In this document: positions 8,973 through 16,952 of the stretch, piece by piece
Layout of the letters: every line of letters starts with the position of its first letter
Position numbering within the stretch: the stretch's first letter is position 1
From: Betaproteobacteria bacterium
GTDB taxonomy: Bacteria; Pseudomonadota; Gammaproteobacteria; Burkholderiales; Casimicrobiaceae
NCBI GenBank assembly: GCA_004293675.1
Contig: READ01000019.1
Span: 119,189-183,188, forward strand
Length of the DNA: 64,000 nucleotides
Direction of reading: 5' to 3'
Translations under genes and position numbers: made by a program
The notes under the pieces: model-generated
What the model was told of the DNA's origin: nothing
The model's input: only the letters and a program-made list of their open reading frames with translations
Databases searched by the model: none

Positions 8973-9754
8973 ACACCACTGCAACCGCTGACACCGCCGC
9001 TCGCCCTCCGCTTCGCATCATCATCGCCGACGATGAACCACCCGCGCGCCGCCGCTTGTTTGATTTGCTCGATGAGATGGAGGAATCGTTTCCGCATCGC
9101 GTGGTCGCTGAAGTTGAAAACGGCAAGGCGGCCATAGAGGCTGCGCAGCGGGGCGCCGATGTCATTTTGCTCGATATCAATATGCCCGAGATGGATGGCC
9201 TAGAGGCCGCGCGGCATCTGCTCAAAATGGAAAATGCACCGCGCGTGATCTTCATCACCGCCTACGATCAACATGCGCTAGAAGCGTTTGAAGTTCAGGC
9301 GGTCGATTACCTATTGAAACCGGTACGTCGCGAACGACTGATCGCCGCCCTTGAGCGTGCCAAGCCGCTAACCGAAGCCAAGATCGAAGCGCTGCCTCGC
9401 GGTGCGCGCCGCTTCTTCAGTGTGAGTGAGCGCGGCAAACTGCTGTTAGTACCCGCCGACGACGTGATCTATTTCCGCGCCGAACAAAAATACATCACCG
9501 TACTCACCGCTGATCGCGAATTCCTAATCGAGGATTCGCTCACCAAAATCGACGAAGAGTTTGGCGGTCGCTTCATTCGAATCCATCGCAATTGCCTGGC
9601 GCGCGCTGACTTGATCGAAAGCTTTGAGCGCGATGTGGGTAGCGAGGATGAAACGCAATGGATCGTTACGCTTCGCGGTCGCGACGAGCGATTGCTGGTG
9701 AGCCGTCGTCAACACTCCGAAGTGCGAAGCCTGGCGAAACGCGTTAGCGAATAG
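8969..9754 (+). CDS. algR: LytTR response regulator AlgR
   Basis: A 261-residue two-component regulator. The N-terminal receiver has ADDEPPARRR at the start, the phospho-acceptor Asp in ILLDINMPEMDG (near residue 67) and the conserved Lys in YLLKPVRRERL. A C-terminal LytTR DNA-binding domain begins near residue 150 and contains IYFRAEQKYITV and FIRIHRNCLAR. It is the likely partner of the overlapping AlgZ kinase. Unlike many relatives, no hemC gene follows; a REP doublet and a PfkB kinase come next. Confidence 0.95.
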   Translation: MNTTATADTAARPPLRIIIADDEPPARRRLFDLLDEMEESFPHRVVAEVENGKAAIEAAQRGADVILLDINMPEMDGLEAARHLLKMENAPRVIFITAYDQHALEAFEVQAVDYLLKPVRRERLIAALERAKPLTEAKIEALPRGARRFFSVSERGKLLLVPADDVIYFRAEQKYITVLTADREFLIEDSLTKIDEEFGGRFIRIHRNCLARADLIESFERDVGSEDETQWIVTLRGRDERLLVSRRQHSEVRSLAKRVSE

Positions 9755-9760
9755 CCGAAT

Positions 9761-9825
9761 TGTAGGAGCGGTTCCACCGCGATGGCTCCGGGTCGCAACT
9801 GTTTCGCGGTAGAACCGCTCCCACA
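9761..9825. repeat. GTAG-type REP doublet, copy 2
   Basis: TGTAGGAGCGGTTCCACCGCGA and the mirrored GCGGTAGAACCGCTCCCACA form a ~65-bp inverted pair in the 117-bp gap between algR and the PfkB kinase gene. Unlike the other three copies it does not touch a stop codon. Confidence 0.9.
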
Positions 9826-9871
9826 AGCTGGCCCGTAAAATAGAGCTACCTTTTTTGCCCGGTAGCTTTCC

Positions 9872-10813
9872 ATGTCCGAACCCCGCGTCCTCATTTGTGG
9901 CTCCGTAGCCTTTGACACCATTTGCGTGTTTCAAGGCAAATTTGGCGAGCACATCGTGCCCGAAGCCACTCACAAAATTAGCGTCTCATTCATGGTCGAT
10001 CAGATGCGTCGTGAGTTCGGCGGCTGCGCAGGCAATGTGGCCTATTCCCTGAAGCTCATCGGCGGCTCACCGCTCATTTGCGCAACGGTCGGCGACGATT
10101 CGGGCGGCTATCGTGAGCGCATGGAAAAACTCGGTATCGGCCTAGAAGCCCTGAAAACAGTGGGCGGCGCGTATACCGCGCAGGCCTACATCATGACCGA
10201 TCTGGACGATAACCAGATCACGAGCTTCCACCCCGGCGCAATGTTTTCATCGCAGCTCAACGACGTCACGGCGGTTCCGAATGTAGCGCTGGGCATCGTC
10301 TCACCCGATGGTCGCGACGGCATGTTTCGCCATGCGCGGGGCTTCGCATCGAAGAAAATTCCGTTCATTTTCGATCCGGGCCAAGCGATGCCTGCGTTTA
10401 GCGGCGACGAGATTGTGGAGCTGATTGGTTTGGCCGATTTCCTGACTGTCAACGATTACGAAGCGGAAATGATCACGCAGAAAACCGGACGAAAGATCGA
10501 ATCGTTTGCGCCGAATTTGAAGGCGCTCATCGTCACCCTCGGTGCGCAAGGCTCACGCATTTACTCGGGCGGAACGATCGTCGACGTGCCCGTCGTTCCT
10601 GCTGAAAAGCTGGTTGACCCAACGGGTTGCGGCGACGCATTCCGCGCAGGCCTGCTCTACGGCATCGCCCACAGCTGGAGCGTTGAGAAAGCCTGCAAGC
10701 TCGGCAGCCTGCTCGGCTCCATCAAAATCAGCGAGCGCGGCGGTCAGAACCACAGTTTCTCCGAGAGCGACATCCGTGCGCGCTTTGCTAGCGTGTGGAA
10801 GGAAAGTTGGTAG
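9872..10813 (+). CDS. PfkB-family carbohydrate/nucleoside kinase
   Basis: A 313-residue ribokinase-fold kinase. The N-terminal signature is FGGCAGNVAYSLKLIGG (near residue 50) and the C-terminal PfkB signature is DPTGCGDAFRAGLLYG (near residue 247), with the catalytic Asp in GCGDAF; Cys replaces the usual Ala of GAGD. The pattern, including the HPGAMF segment, is closest to adenosine kinase-like members, but sugar, fructose or nucleoside substrates cannot be told apart here. It is a single gene followed by repeats. Confidence 0.88.
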   Translation: MSEPRVLICGSVAFDTICVFQGKFGEHIVPEATHKISVSFMVDQMRREFGGCAGNVAYSLKLIGGSPLICATVGDDSGGYRERMEKLGIGLEALKTVGGAYTAQAYIMTDLDDNQITSFHPGAMFSSQLNDVTAVPNVALGIVSPDGRDGMFRHARGFASKKIPFIFDPGQAMPAFSGDEIVELIGLADFLTVNDYEAEMITQKTGRKIESFAPNLKALIVTLGAQGSRIYSGGTIVDVPVVPAEKLVDPTGCGDAFRAGLLYGIAHSWSVEKACKLGSLLGSIKISERGGQNHSFSESDIRARFASVWKESW

Positions 10814-10830
10814 CAGCTTACGGGGCTAAT

Positions 10831-10940
10831 GCCATACGAAAATTCGCTTACAAGCGATTTTTATATTTTTTTGATATTAGCCTTAGTCGTTGGTTAAGTC
10901 CCTATTTAATAAGGCGTTCAGGCCAAAAAAATGTGAAGCT
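10831..10940 (+). repeat. Double-hairpin element, copy C (110-bp variant)
   Basis: The left end is GCCATACGAAAATTCG and the right hairpin CCCTATTTAATAAGGCGTTCAG starts about 68 bp later. The tail is longer than in other copies and ends ATGTGAAGCT. It starts 17 bp after the PfkB kinase stop. The 355-bp gap (10814-11169) holds this element and a GC palindrome; no gene is seen in it. Confidence 0.75.
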
Positions 10941-10990
10941 ATTGGCTATCTCGCGGTAAATCTACGAGTCGTGCTCGCCCAGCGCCGCGG

Positions 10991-11094
10991 GTCCCTCCCC
11001 CTTCAAGGGGGAGGTTAGGAGGGGGATGGTTGTCTCACGCCCACTCCAAAGAAAACCATCCCCACCCTAGCCCTCCCCTTGAAAGGGAGGGGAC
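10991..11094. repeat. GC-rich palindrome, copy 1
   Basis: The ends are GTCCCTCCCCCTTCAAGGGG and CCCTTGAAAGGGAGGGGAC, each itself a hairpin, with complementary inner arms GGGGGATGG/CCATCCCC. It lies 75 bp upstream of the aminotransferase start. Confidence 0.92.
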
Positions 11095-11169
11095 CTTACC
11101 CCGCCGCGCAATACTCCACCGCGACCACTTTCGCTAGCATCGTGATTCAACTCCAATGAATCACCGCTC

Positions 11170-12345
11170 ATGCAATTCGCCGACCGCCTAAAAAACGTAG
11201 AAACCTCCGCCATTCGCGAGCTGTTCAAACTGCTCGGCAAACCCGGCATCATCAGCTTCGCCGGCGGTTTCCCCGATCCCGCTTTGTTCGATGCCGAAGG
11301 CATCCGCATCGCCGCCGACGAAGTGCTCACAAAAAACCCCGGCGCGGTGCTGCAATACGGCGCAACCGAGGGCTGGCAGCCACTGCGCGAACAGCTGAGC
11401 GTGTTCATGAAAGGCAAAGGCGCAACCGTCGCTCCCGATGGTTTGATCGTCACCACCGGCAGCCAGCAAGCGCTCGATCTCATTGGTAAAACGATGATCT
11501 CGCCAGGCGACAAAGTGATCGTCGAAGCGCCTACATTTCTCGCCACGATTCAGTGCTTTCGTTTGTACGGCGCCGACATCATCAGCGCCCCGATTGACGC
11601 GCACGGCGTGCAGGTCGACACGCTCGAAAAGCTCATCCTTGAGCACAAACCAAAACTCGTGTATCTCATCCCCACGTTCGGCAACCCCAGCGGTGCCATG
11701 CTCTCGCTCGAACGCCGCAAACGTATTCTCGAAATCGCTGCGCAAACAAAGACGTTGATCGTTGAAGACGATCCTTACGGTGAACTCTACTTCGGCGCAC
11801 CCCCGCCGCCCTCCATGCTCGCGTTGAGCGACCACATCCCCGGCAGCCGCGACTGGCTCGCCCACTGCGGCTCGCTCAGCAAAGTGCTAAGCCCCGGACT
11901 TCGGGTCGGCTGGATGATCGCACCGCCCGCCCTGCTCGCCAGCGCCACCATGTGCAAGCAATTCAGCGACGCCCACACCAGCAACCTAACGCAAGCCACC
12001 GCCGCGCATTACCTCACCATGAATCGCATGGAAGGCGCATTAAACGTCGTCCGCAAAACCTACGCCGAACGCGCACAAGTCATGGCCGCAAGCCTGCGCA
12101 AAGAACTCGGCAACGCCATCGAGTTCAACCAACCGCAAGGCGGCATGTTCTTCTGGACCAAACTCACCGAAGGCCGCAACGCCAACGACTTCGCCAAACG
12201 AGCCATCGACAAACTAGTCGCCTTCGTCCCCGGCGCCCCATTCTTCGCCACCAACCCGGATCTGTCTACGCTACGGCTTTCGTTTGCTACAGCGGATTTG
12301 GCGAGGATTGAAGAAGGTGTGGCGCGGTTGGGGAAGGCGCTTTAG
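11170..12345 (+). CDS. PLP-dependent aminotransferase (LysN/2-aminoadipate type)
   Basis: A 391-residue fold-type I class I/II aminotransferase of the MocR/LysN-like group. Features are FAGGFPDPALF (near residue 34), YGATEGWQPLRE, TTGSQQALDLIG, the PLP-contact segment EDDPYGEL and the Schiff-base lysine in GSLSKVLSPGLRVGW (near residue 240). No DNA-binding domain is present. Such enzymes act on branched-chain, aromatic or 2-aminoadipate donors; the substrate is not inferable. The ATG at MQFADRLKN begins the conserved N-terminus. Confidence 0.9.
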   Translation: MQFADRLKNVETSAIRELFKLLGKPGIISFAGGFPDPALFDAEGIRIAADEVLTKNPGAVLQYGATEGWQPLREQLSVFMKGKGATVAPDGLIVTTGSQQALDLIGKTMISPGDKVIVEAPTFLATIQCFRLYGADIISAPIDAHGVQVDTLEKLILEHKPKLVYLIPTFGNPSGAMLSLERRKRILEIAAQTKTLIVEDDPYGELYFGAPPPPSMLALSDHIPGSRDWLAHCGSLSKVLSPGLRVGWMIAPPALLASATMCKQFSDAHTSNLTQATAAHYLTMNRMEGALNVVRKTYAERAQVMAASLRKELGNAIEFNQPQGGMFFWTKLTEGRNANDFAKRAIDKLVAFVPGAPFFATNPDLSTLRLSFATADLARIEEGVARLGKAL

Positions 12346-12371
12346 AACATCCTAAGGCGACCGCATCACCA

Positions 12372-12403
12372 CCCGTTCGTGGTGAGCCCGTCGAACCATG
12401 AAC
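12372..12403. repeat. TTCGTGGTGAGC dispersed repeat, copy 2
   Basis: CCCGTTCGTGGTGAGCCCG followed by TCGAACCATGAAC, nearly identical to the copy near 4.56 kb, including about 8 matching flanking bases. It lies just upstream of the toxin-antitoxin promoter region. Confidence 0.85.
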
Positions 12404-12425
12404 GCACTTCAATCCAAAGCATCAT

Positions 12426-12437
12426 TTGTAATACAAT
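12426..12437 (+). promoter_or_regulatory. Putative dinJ operator and -10 box
   Basis: The palindrome TTGTA-A-TACAA lies 33 bp before the dinJ ATG and overlaps TACAAT, a good match to a -10 hexamer. RelB/DinJ antitoxins repress their own promoters at TTGTA..TACAA-like sites, so autoregulation is likely. No convincing -35 is visible. Confidence 0.5.
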
Positions 12438-12468
12438 GTATCTCAATTGATCTCAGTGGAGTAAAGCA

Positions 12469-12768
12469 ATGGCGACCACCGCAATGGTTCACGTTCGCGT
12501 CGATGAAGACATCAAAGCGCAAGCCAGCGACACCCTCGCGCGCATGGGTCTGTCCGTGTCCGACGCAGTTCGCATGATGCTCGTACGCATCGCCGCCGAA
12601 AACGCGTTACCCTTTAACGTGCAAGTGCCCAATGCTGAAACGCAATCCGCCATGCGCGAAGCGCGCGCAATGGTGATGCCAAAGACTCCTCGCTTCGCCA
12701 AAGCAGAAGACATGTTTGCTGAACTCGACGCTCATGCCAAAGCCACAAGCAAAAAGCGCAGTAAGTAA
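12469..12768 (+). CDS. dinJ: RelB/DinJ-family antitoxin
   Basis: A 99-residue antitoxin. The N-terminal ribbon-helix-helix domain begins VHVRVDEDIKAQASDTL and continues LGLSVSDAVRMMLVR-like sequence, as in DinJ/RelB; the C-terminal half would wrap and neutralise the toxin. GGAG lies 7 bp before the ATG. The toxin frame begins inside its 3' end (35-bp overlap), giving tight translational coupling. Proposed to bind the TTGTA..TACAA site upstream. Confidence 0.92.
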   Translation: MATTAMVHVRVDEDIKAQASDTLARMGLSVSDAVRMMLVRIAAENALPFNVQVPNAETQSAMREARAMVMPKTPRFAKAEDMFAELDAHAKATSKKRSK

Positions 12769-13063
12769 GCGCACGTCGCTGCCGCTGCAGTTTAACTTTG
12801 CCAAATCGTTTTTGAAAGACTGGGAGCGGCTTACACATTCCGGTCGCTACGACATGCATCGCCTCAAAGAGACGATGCAACTACTTATCGCGAACACAGG
12901 GCCGCTTCCCGCCGAATACAAAAATCATACTCTGGTCGGCGAATGGGCAGGCTTCGAAGAATGTCACGTCGGCGGCGACTTCCTTTTAATCTATGAGAAA
13001 CGCGCAGACGGTTGGTTGGTTTTCACCCGCGCTGGAACGCACAGCGATCTCTTTGGAAAGTAG
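12734..13063 (+). CDS. yafQ: YafQ-family mRNA interferase toxin
   Basis: A 109-residue RelE-superfamily ribosome-dependent endoribonuclease. The YafQ core begins near residue 17 and includes HRLKETMQLLIANTGPLP, YKNHTLVGEW, EECHVGGDFLLIY and TRAGTHSDLF, keeping equivalents of the YafQ His, Asp, His and Phe active-site positions; the tryptophan after the Asp is Phe here. The start is the ATG inside dinJ; the first ~16 residues are extra relative to YafQ. It ends 6 bp before a HigA-type antitoxin gene. Confidence 0.9.
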   Translation: MPKPQAKSAVSKRTSLPLQFNFAKSFLKDWERLTHSGRYDMHRLKETMQLLIANTGPLPAEYKNHTLVGEWAGFEECHVGGDFLLIYEKRADGWLVFTRAGTHSDLFGK

Positions 13064-13069
13064 AAGTTC

Positions 13070-13369
13070 GTGAAAAAACACAAAACGAAATCGCTACCCG
13101 CCCCGAAAAACGGCATGCGCCCCGTGCATCCCGGCGAAGTGCTGCGCGAAGACTATTTGAAGCCCCTCGACATGAGCGCCAACGCCCTCGCCACGGCGCT
13201 CAAAGTGCCCGCATCACGCATCAACGACATCGTCCTCGAACGACGCGGCGTCACCGTCGACACCGCCATGCGAATCGTACGCTTTTTTGGTGGCGACGTG
13301 CAGAGTTGGATGAATTTGCAAACGGTGTACGAAACTCGAAACGCGACGACAGCTCTAACGCGAGCCTGA
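13070..13369 (+). CDS. higA: HigA-family antitoxin without adjacent HigB
   Basis: A 99-residue helix-turn-helix protein with GTG start. The HigA signature PVHPGEVLREDYLKPL precedes an Xre-type HTH (NALATALKVPASRINDIV) and GVTVDTAMRIVRFFGGDVQSWMNLQ. HigA normally follows its RelE-like toxin HigB; here the gene before it is YafQ, itself RelE-like. One base separates its stop from the next gene, which suggests co-translation with the unknown 356-residue protein. It may be a second antitoxin, or the regulator of the downstream gene. Confidence 0.9.
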   Translation: MKKHKTKSLPAPKNGMRPVHPGEVLREDYLKPLDMSANALATALKVPASRINDIVLERRGVTVDTAMRIVRFFGGDVQSWMNLQTVYETRNATTALTRA

Positions 13370-13370
13370 T

Positions 13371-14441
13371 ATGTCTCATTCGGTACATAGGTTCGTCGTG
13401 CGAGCATGCCCATCACCAGAGCATCCAAAGTACTATCCGTTCCAAACAGCAGCTTTGTGCGTCTTCGTCGGTAAGGACGATCAGGTACACGCACTTGCTT
13501 CCGCCCGCCGAGAGATAGGCCGGCAAAACTGGCTACCAATAGGGGAAATTCGTAGCGACATACTCGTAGAGCGCCGCATACACGATGAAACTAACGAGTC
13601 ATTGAAAATCGCCTACGAGGAGGCAAAGACGGGCAAGATATTTTTCAAATACGAATTGGATCAACTTCCCATGTCTACAAAGGGAAGGCTTCCGTTCATG
13701 AAAGGTCCGAGGGTCGGAGAAGCTTTTTTTGATCGGGTAGTCAACGCCGCTGGCGGTCGAAGGCTCACGAAATTGGAGATCGACGACATCAATGGGCTGA
13801 ATGCCGACTACGTATTTCATGACGCGGTTATCGAGCTGAAAGACATCCAGGAAGAAGGGCTACTGGTCGCCACACGTCAAGAAAAGCTTGCCCGATTTTT
13901 CGCAGCTATCAGAGCAGGTAGCAGTTATGTTTCACTTTCTGCTGATGATCTATCCGATAGTGAATGGCGCGAGTACGTTGACATTCTTGGTGGCCCGATA
14001 CAGACACAGGTTAAGAAGGCTGCGCAGCAACTCAGGCGATCGCGTGAGTATTTCAAGTCCACTAGGGGCGTAGCCATATTCCTGAACAGCGGGTACGGCA
14101 GCATTCCTCATGACTTATTTGAGTCAATAGTAAAGCGTTACTGCACCAAAGACACGAAGCAAATCGATACCGCTATCTGCGTAAGCTCTTGGTTGGTTAC
14201 AAATGGCTTTGAGTCTAGTGTTAATTTCGCATTCACACCAGACGAAGAAGGGTGCGACATTACATCAGCGCTTGAGACGAGCTTTTGGAACGAAATTGGT
14301 TCGTGGATGCTTGACTGGTCACAGACCGGTTTCTCGCAGCACGGTGAAACGCTACAACCAGTCGCGCCAATTGCCTTCACGGTCGCTGGAATCGACTTCA
14401 GTACCGACCCCGACATCCTTCCGAGTCAACTGGACGAGTAG
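13371..14441 (+). CDS. Unknown protein with PD-(D/E)XK-like signature, coupled to higA
   Basis: Not assignable to a named family. The 356-residue protein has no signal or membrane segment. Around residues 142-156 the sequence NADYVFHDAVIELKDI has the Asp...Glu-x-Lys layout of PD-(D/E)XK nuclease folds, followed by a helix-rich region. The N-terminal ~55 residues (FQTAALCVFVGKDDQ, ARREIGRQNWLPIG) look like a separate small alpha/beta domain. Base composition is visibly more AT-rich than the neighbours, suggesting transfer. The 1-bp spacing from higA and the toxin-antitoxin context suggest a defence or maintenance role; that is inference. Confidence 0.65.
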   Translation: MSHSVHRFVVRACPSPEHPKYYPFQTAALCVFVGKDDQVHALASARREIGRQNWLPIGEIRSDILVERRIHDETNESLKIAYEEAKTGKIFFKYELDQLPMSTKGRLPFMKGPRVGEAFFDRVVNAAGGRRLTKLEIDDINGLNADYVFHDAVIELKDIQEEGLLVATRQEKLARFFAAIRAGSSYVSLSADDLSDSEWREYVDILGGPIQTQVKKAAQQLRRSREYFKSTRGVAIFLNSGYGSIPHDLFESIVKRYCTKDTKQIDTAICVSSWLVTNGFESSVNFAFTPDEEGCDITSALETSFWNEIGSWMLDWSQTGFSQHGETLQPVAPIAFTVAGIDFSTDPDILPSQLDE

Positions 14442-14502
14442 TGGCGCAACACAATTTGCGCGGACTTTGTAGTGCCTTATCGCGGCAATGTGTGGCTCTT
14501 AA

Positions 14503-15012
14503 ATGCAAAACCTCAAATACCTAGCCCACTACCCCGCCAACCTCCAATCCCAAGTCCAAACCCTAATCTCCGAAAAACGTCTTGGTGAGGTGCTACAAAA
14601 GCGCTATCCGGAGGTGAATACGGTGCGGACGGACAAGGCTTTGCAGGCGTACACGCTTGATTTGAAATCGCAGTTCATGAAGAGCGCGGTGACGCCTTCG
14701 AAGATCGTGTTCGACAATCACTTGCAGGTGGTGAAGCATGCGCTCGGGACGCACACGCAGGTGTCGCGGGTGCATGGTGCAAAGCTAGTAGCGAAGCGCG
14801 AGATTCGCATTGCGAGTGTGTTCATCGATGCGCCCGCTGCGTTTCTGAAAATGATTGTGGCGCATGAGCTGGCGCATTTGAAGGAGCGCGAACATGACAA
14901 GGCGTTCTATCAACTCTGTCATCACATCGCGCCGGATTACTCGCAGCTTGAATTCGATTTGCGCTTGTATTTGACTTGGTTGGATTTGGAGAAAGAGGCT
15001 GCTCGGTCTTGA
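14503..15012 (+). CDS. YgjP-like M48-type metallopeptidase
   Basis: A 169-residue protein with the zinc motif HELAHLKEREHDKAF (near residue 122), where two His of HELAH and the downstream His/Glu bind metal as in YgjP/WLM-type metalloproteins. The N-terminal 60 residues are helical. It is shorter than YgjP (~240 residues) and lacks most of the N-terminal beta domain. It is cytoplasmic and stands alone after the accessory island. Substrate unknown. Confidence 0.8.
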   Translation: MQNLKYLAHYPANLQSQVQTLISEKRLGEVLQKRYPEVNTVRTDKALQAYTLDLKSQFMKSAVTPSKIVFDNHLQVVKHALGTHTQVSRVHGAKLVAKREIRIASVFIDAPAAFLKMIVAHELAHLKEREHDKAFYQLCHHIAPDYSQLEFDLRLYLTWLDLEKEAARS

Positions 15013-15028
15013 ATTGGATAAGCCGGGT

Positions 15029-15060
15029 GTTCATGGTTCGACGGGCTCACCACGAACGAT
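15029..15060. repeat. TTCGTGGTGAGC dispersed repeat, copy 3 (inverted)
   Basis: GTTCATGGTTCGACGGGCTC and ACCACGAACG is the reverse complement of the copies near 4.56 and 12.37 kb. It lies between the YgjP-like gene and the convergent acetyltransferase gene. Confidence 0.85.
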
Positions 15061-15123
15061 TCGGGTAACGTTAGCCATTCAAAGCGTATGGCGCGTACTC
15101 CGATGGTTTGTCGTTCTGCGATC

Positions 15124-16026
15124 TCACTTCACATCGCGCCGCATCGGCACACCGGTCGCAACCAAGTCAAATCCGACGCTGGCGTACAGGCCTTTTGCAT
15201 TGGTGTTGTCAGCGGCTACGGTGAGAGCGGCTGATTGTGCGTTGCGCTCCAGAAATCCCCAAGCGAGTGCGGCTTGCAAGAGCATTCGTCCGTAGCCTTT
15301 GCCGCGCGCTTGCGGGCTGACGACTAGGTAATCAACGTAGACCTCGGTGGGTTCGTCGCCTGCATCGGGGATGTTTGCGTACACGTAGCCATCGACCGCA
15401 TCGCCATCACCGATCACGAATACGGCGTGGCGCTCGTCGTTGGCGGCGGTGAACTGGGCTTCAGTGATGTATCCCGTCGGGAAGACGAATTTCGCCAAGG
15501 CGATGAGTGCGGCGTGTTGGGCGGCGGTCGCGGGTTTGACTTGATCGGGCCATGGCAGCACGGGATCGGGGCGCGGCGATTCGTAGATGAAGTAGTGCGA
15601 CTGTTCGGTAAATTGCTGTCGCCTGTACCACGCTTGTAGCGCAGTGTGGGCGATCTCGGGGAAACCGTCGAAGCGCTTCACGGTGGCGGGTAGTTGATCG
15701 GCGAGTTCGCGCCAGAGCGCATCGCATACGCCATCTGCTGCTTCGCTGGGCAATTCGTTGGCGATCACTGGGCCGCGAAGCCATGTGCGATCACCGTCGG
15801 GTTCGAATTCGGCTCCCATCACACCCACGATCACGTCGTCGATCGTGGCAGCCACGTACGCCGCTTCGTCGGGCGGCAATGCGGCCAAATCAGCTAGATA
15901 CGCTGACAGCGTTTCGCCCGCTTCCGAATGCAAACACAGGCGCGGCGCACGGTTGTTTTCACAGAGAAATTCCGCGAGCTTTGCTCTAGCTTCGGGGTTG
16001 ACGATTTCAACGTTGATGGGTTTCAT
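15124..16026 (-). CDS. GNAT-family acetyltransferase, two-domain
   Basis: A 300-residue protein with a C-terminal GNAT domain: VDYLVVSPQARGKGYGRMLL (acetyl-CoA pyrophosphate loop, residues ~225-245) and a final ALTVAADNTNAKGLYASVGF. The N-terminal ~140 residues look like a degenerate second GNAT copy (VIVGVMGAEFEPD). It would transfer an acetyl group from acetyl-CoA to an unknown amine. The neighbouring SDR gene upstream ends 11 bp from its start, so both are probably one unit. Confidence 0.85.
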   Translation of the reverse strand: MKPINVEIVNPEARAKLAEFLCENNRAPRLCLHSEAGETLSAYLADLAALPPDEAAYVAATIDDVIVGVMGAEFEPDGDRTWLRGPVIANELPSEAADGVCDALWRELADQLPATVKRFDGFPEIAHTALQAWYRRQQFTEQSHYFIYESPRPDPVLPWPDQVKPATAAQHAALIALAKFVFPTGYITEAQFTAANDERHAVFVIGDGDAVDGYVYANIPDAGDEPTEVYVDYLVVSPQARGKGYGRMLLQAALAWGFLERNAQSAALTVAADNTNAKGLYASVGFDLVATGVPMRRDVK

Positions 16027-16037
16027 CGCTACGCGAT

Positions 16038-16793
16038 TTAATCCCGGACATCAGCGACCGGATGGGTGCCGAAATCAACTCGATTGAGATAGGCGAGCAC
16101 GCGAATGCCTGCGTCTTGGGGTGACAACAACGCGCCCTCAGATTGCAGTTTCAAAAACATGCCGTGGTCGGGAAAGGCGTTGGGGTCAGCATCACGCAAA
16201 TGCGTTTGCATATCGGTGTCGATCACGCCCGGTGCGAGTGAGCAGATTTTTGCGCCGTTGGGTTTGAGCAATTCTTCGATGGCGACGCAGCGTGAGTAAT
16301 GGTCCATGCCCGCTTTGGCGGCGCTGTAGCTGGCTTGTGAGCCCATGGCGCGGCGGCCATTGCCCGATGAAATATTGAGCACTTTGCGTGGCGCTGCCCA
16401 ATCTTGGGTGGCATTTAGAAACGCGGCGGTGAGCTGCATCGGCGCTTCTAACCCGATGCGCAAACAACTGGCGATGGCGGCATAGGGCACATCGCGAAGC
16501 GGCGATACCGGGGGCAGAATCGCAGCATTGTTGATGAGCGTTACGCTGGCGAACGGCGTCGCGCTTTGCGCGCTGAGCCATTGATGAAGTTGCGCACTCA
16601 CCGCTTCGCCGTGGCTTAGATCGAGCGGCCATTGCTCTAGGGAAACGCCCGAGGCGATGGCGCTTTGCGCGAGTGCGTCGTTTGTTTTGCGCGATATGCA
16701 AAGCAATTGGTTGCCGGGCTTTAGCAAGGCTTGTGCGATGCCAAGCCCCATGCCGCGCGACGCGCCGGTGATGATGTAGAGATGGTTTTTCAT
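16038..16793 (-). CDS. Short-chain dehydrogenase/reductase
   Basis: A ~251-residue SDR with the cofactor motif TGASRGMGLGIAQAL near the N-terminus, NNAAILPP, an active-site Ser in LNISSGNGRRAMG and the YSAAKAGMD Tyr-x-x-x-Lys motif (Tyr near residue 153). The pattern, with CVAIEE and SLAPGVIDTDMQ, is close to sepiapterin-reductase-like SDRs. The start was placed at the ATG giving MKNHLYIITGASRG, because the longer frame only adds 12 residues before the Rossmann strand. Likely NADP(H)-dependent; substrate unknown. Confidence 0.88.
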   Translation of the reverse strand: MKNHLYIITGASRGMGLGIAQALLKPGNQLLCISRKTNDALAQSAIASGVSLEQWPLDLSHGEAVSAQLHQWLSAQSATPFASVTLINNAAILPPVSPLRDVPYAAIASCLRIGLEAPMQLTAAFLNATQDWAAPRKVLNISSGNGRRAMGSQASYSAAKAGMDHYSRCVAIEELLKPNGAKICSLAPGVIDTDMQTHLRDADPNAFPDHGMFLKLQSEGALLSPQDAGIRVLAYLNRVDFGTHPVADVRD

Positions 16794-16952
16794 TGGGCGG
16801 TGTGCTGGGCTTAACGGGGTAGACGGCAAGTTTAATGGGGGTTGCGGCGATGAGCGGGGCTTCTGTGAGGGCTAGCTCGAGGGCGTGCAAGGATTTCTGG
16901 CCATCGTGCGACTATGCTGTATCGGTTCACCAGTGACTCATTGCGAGGTTTT

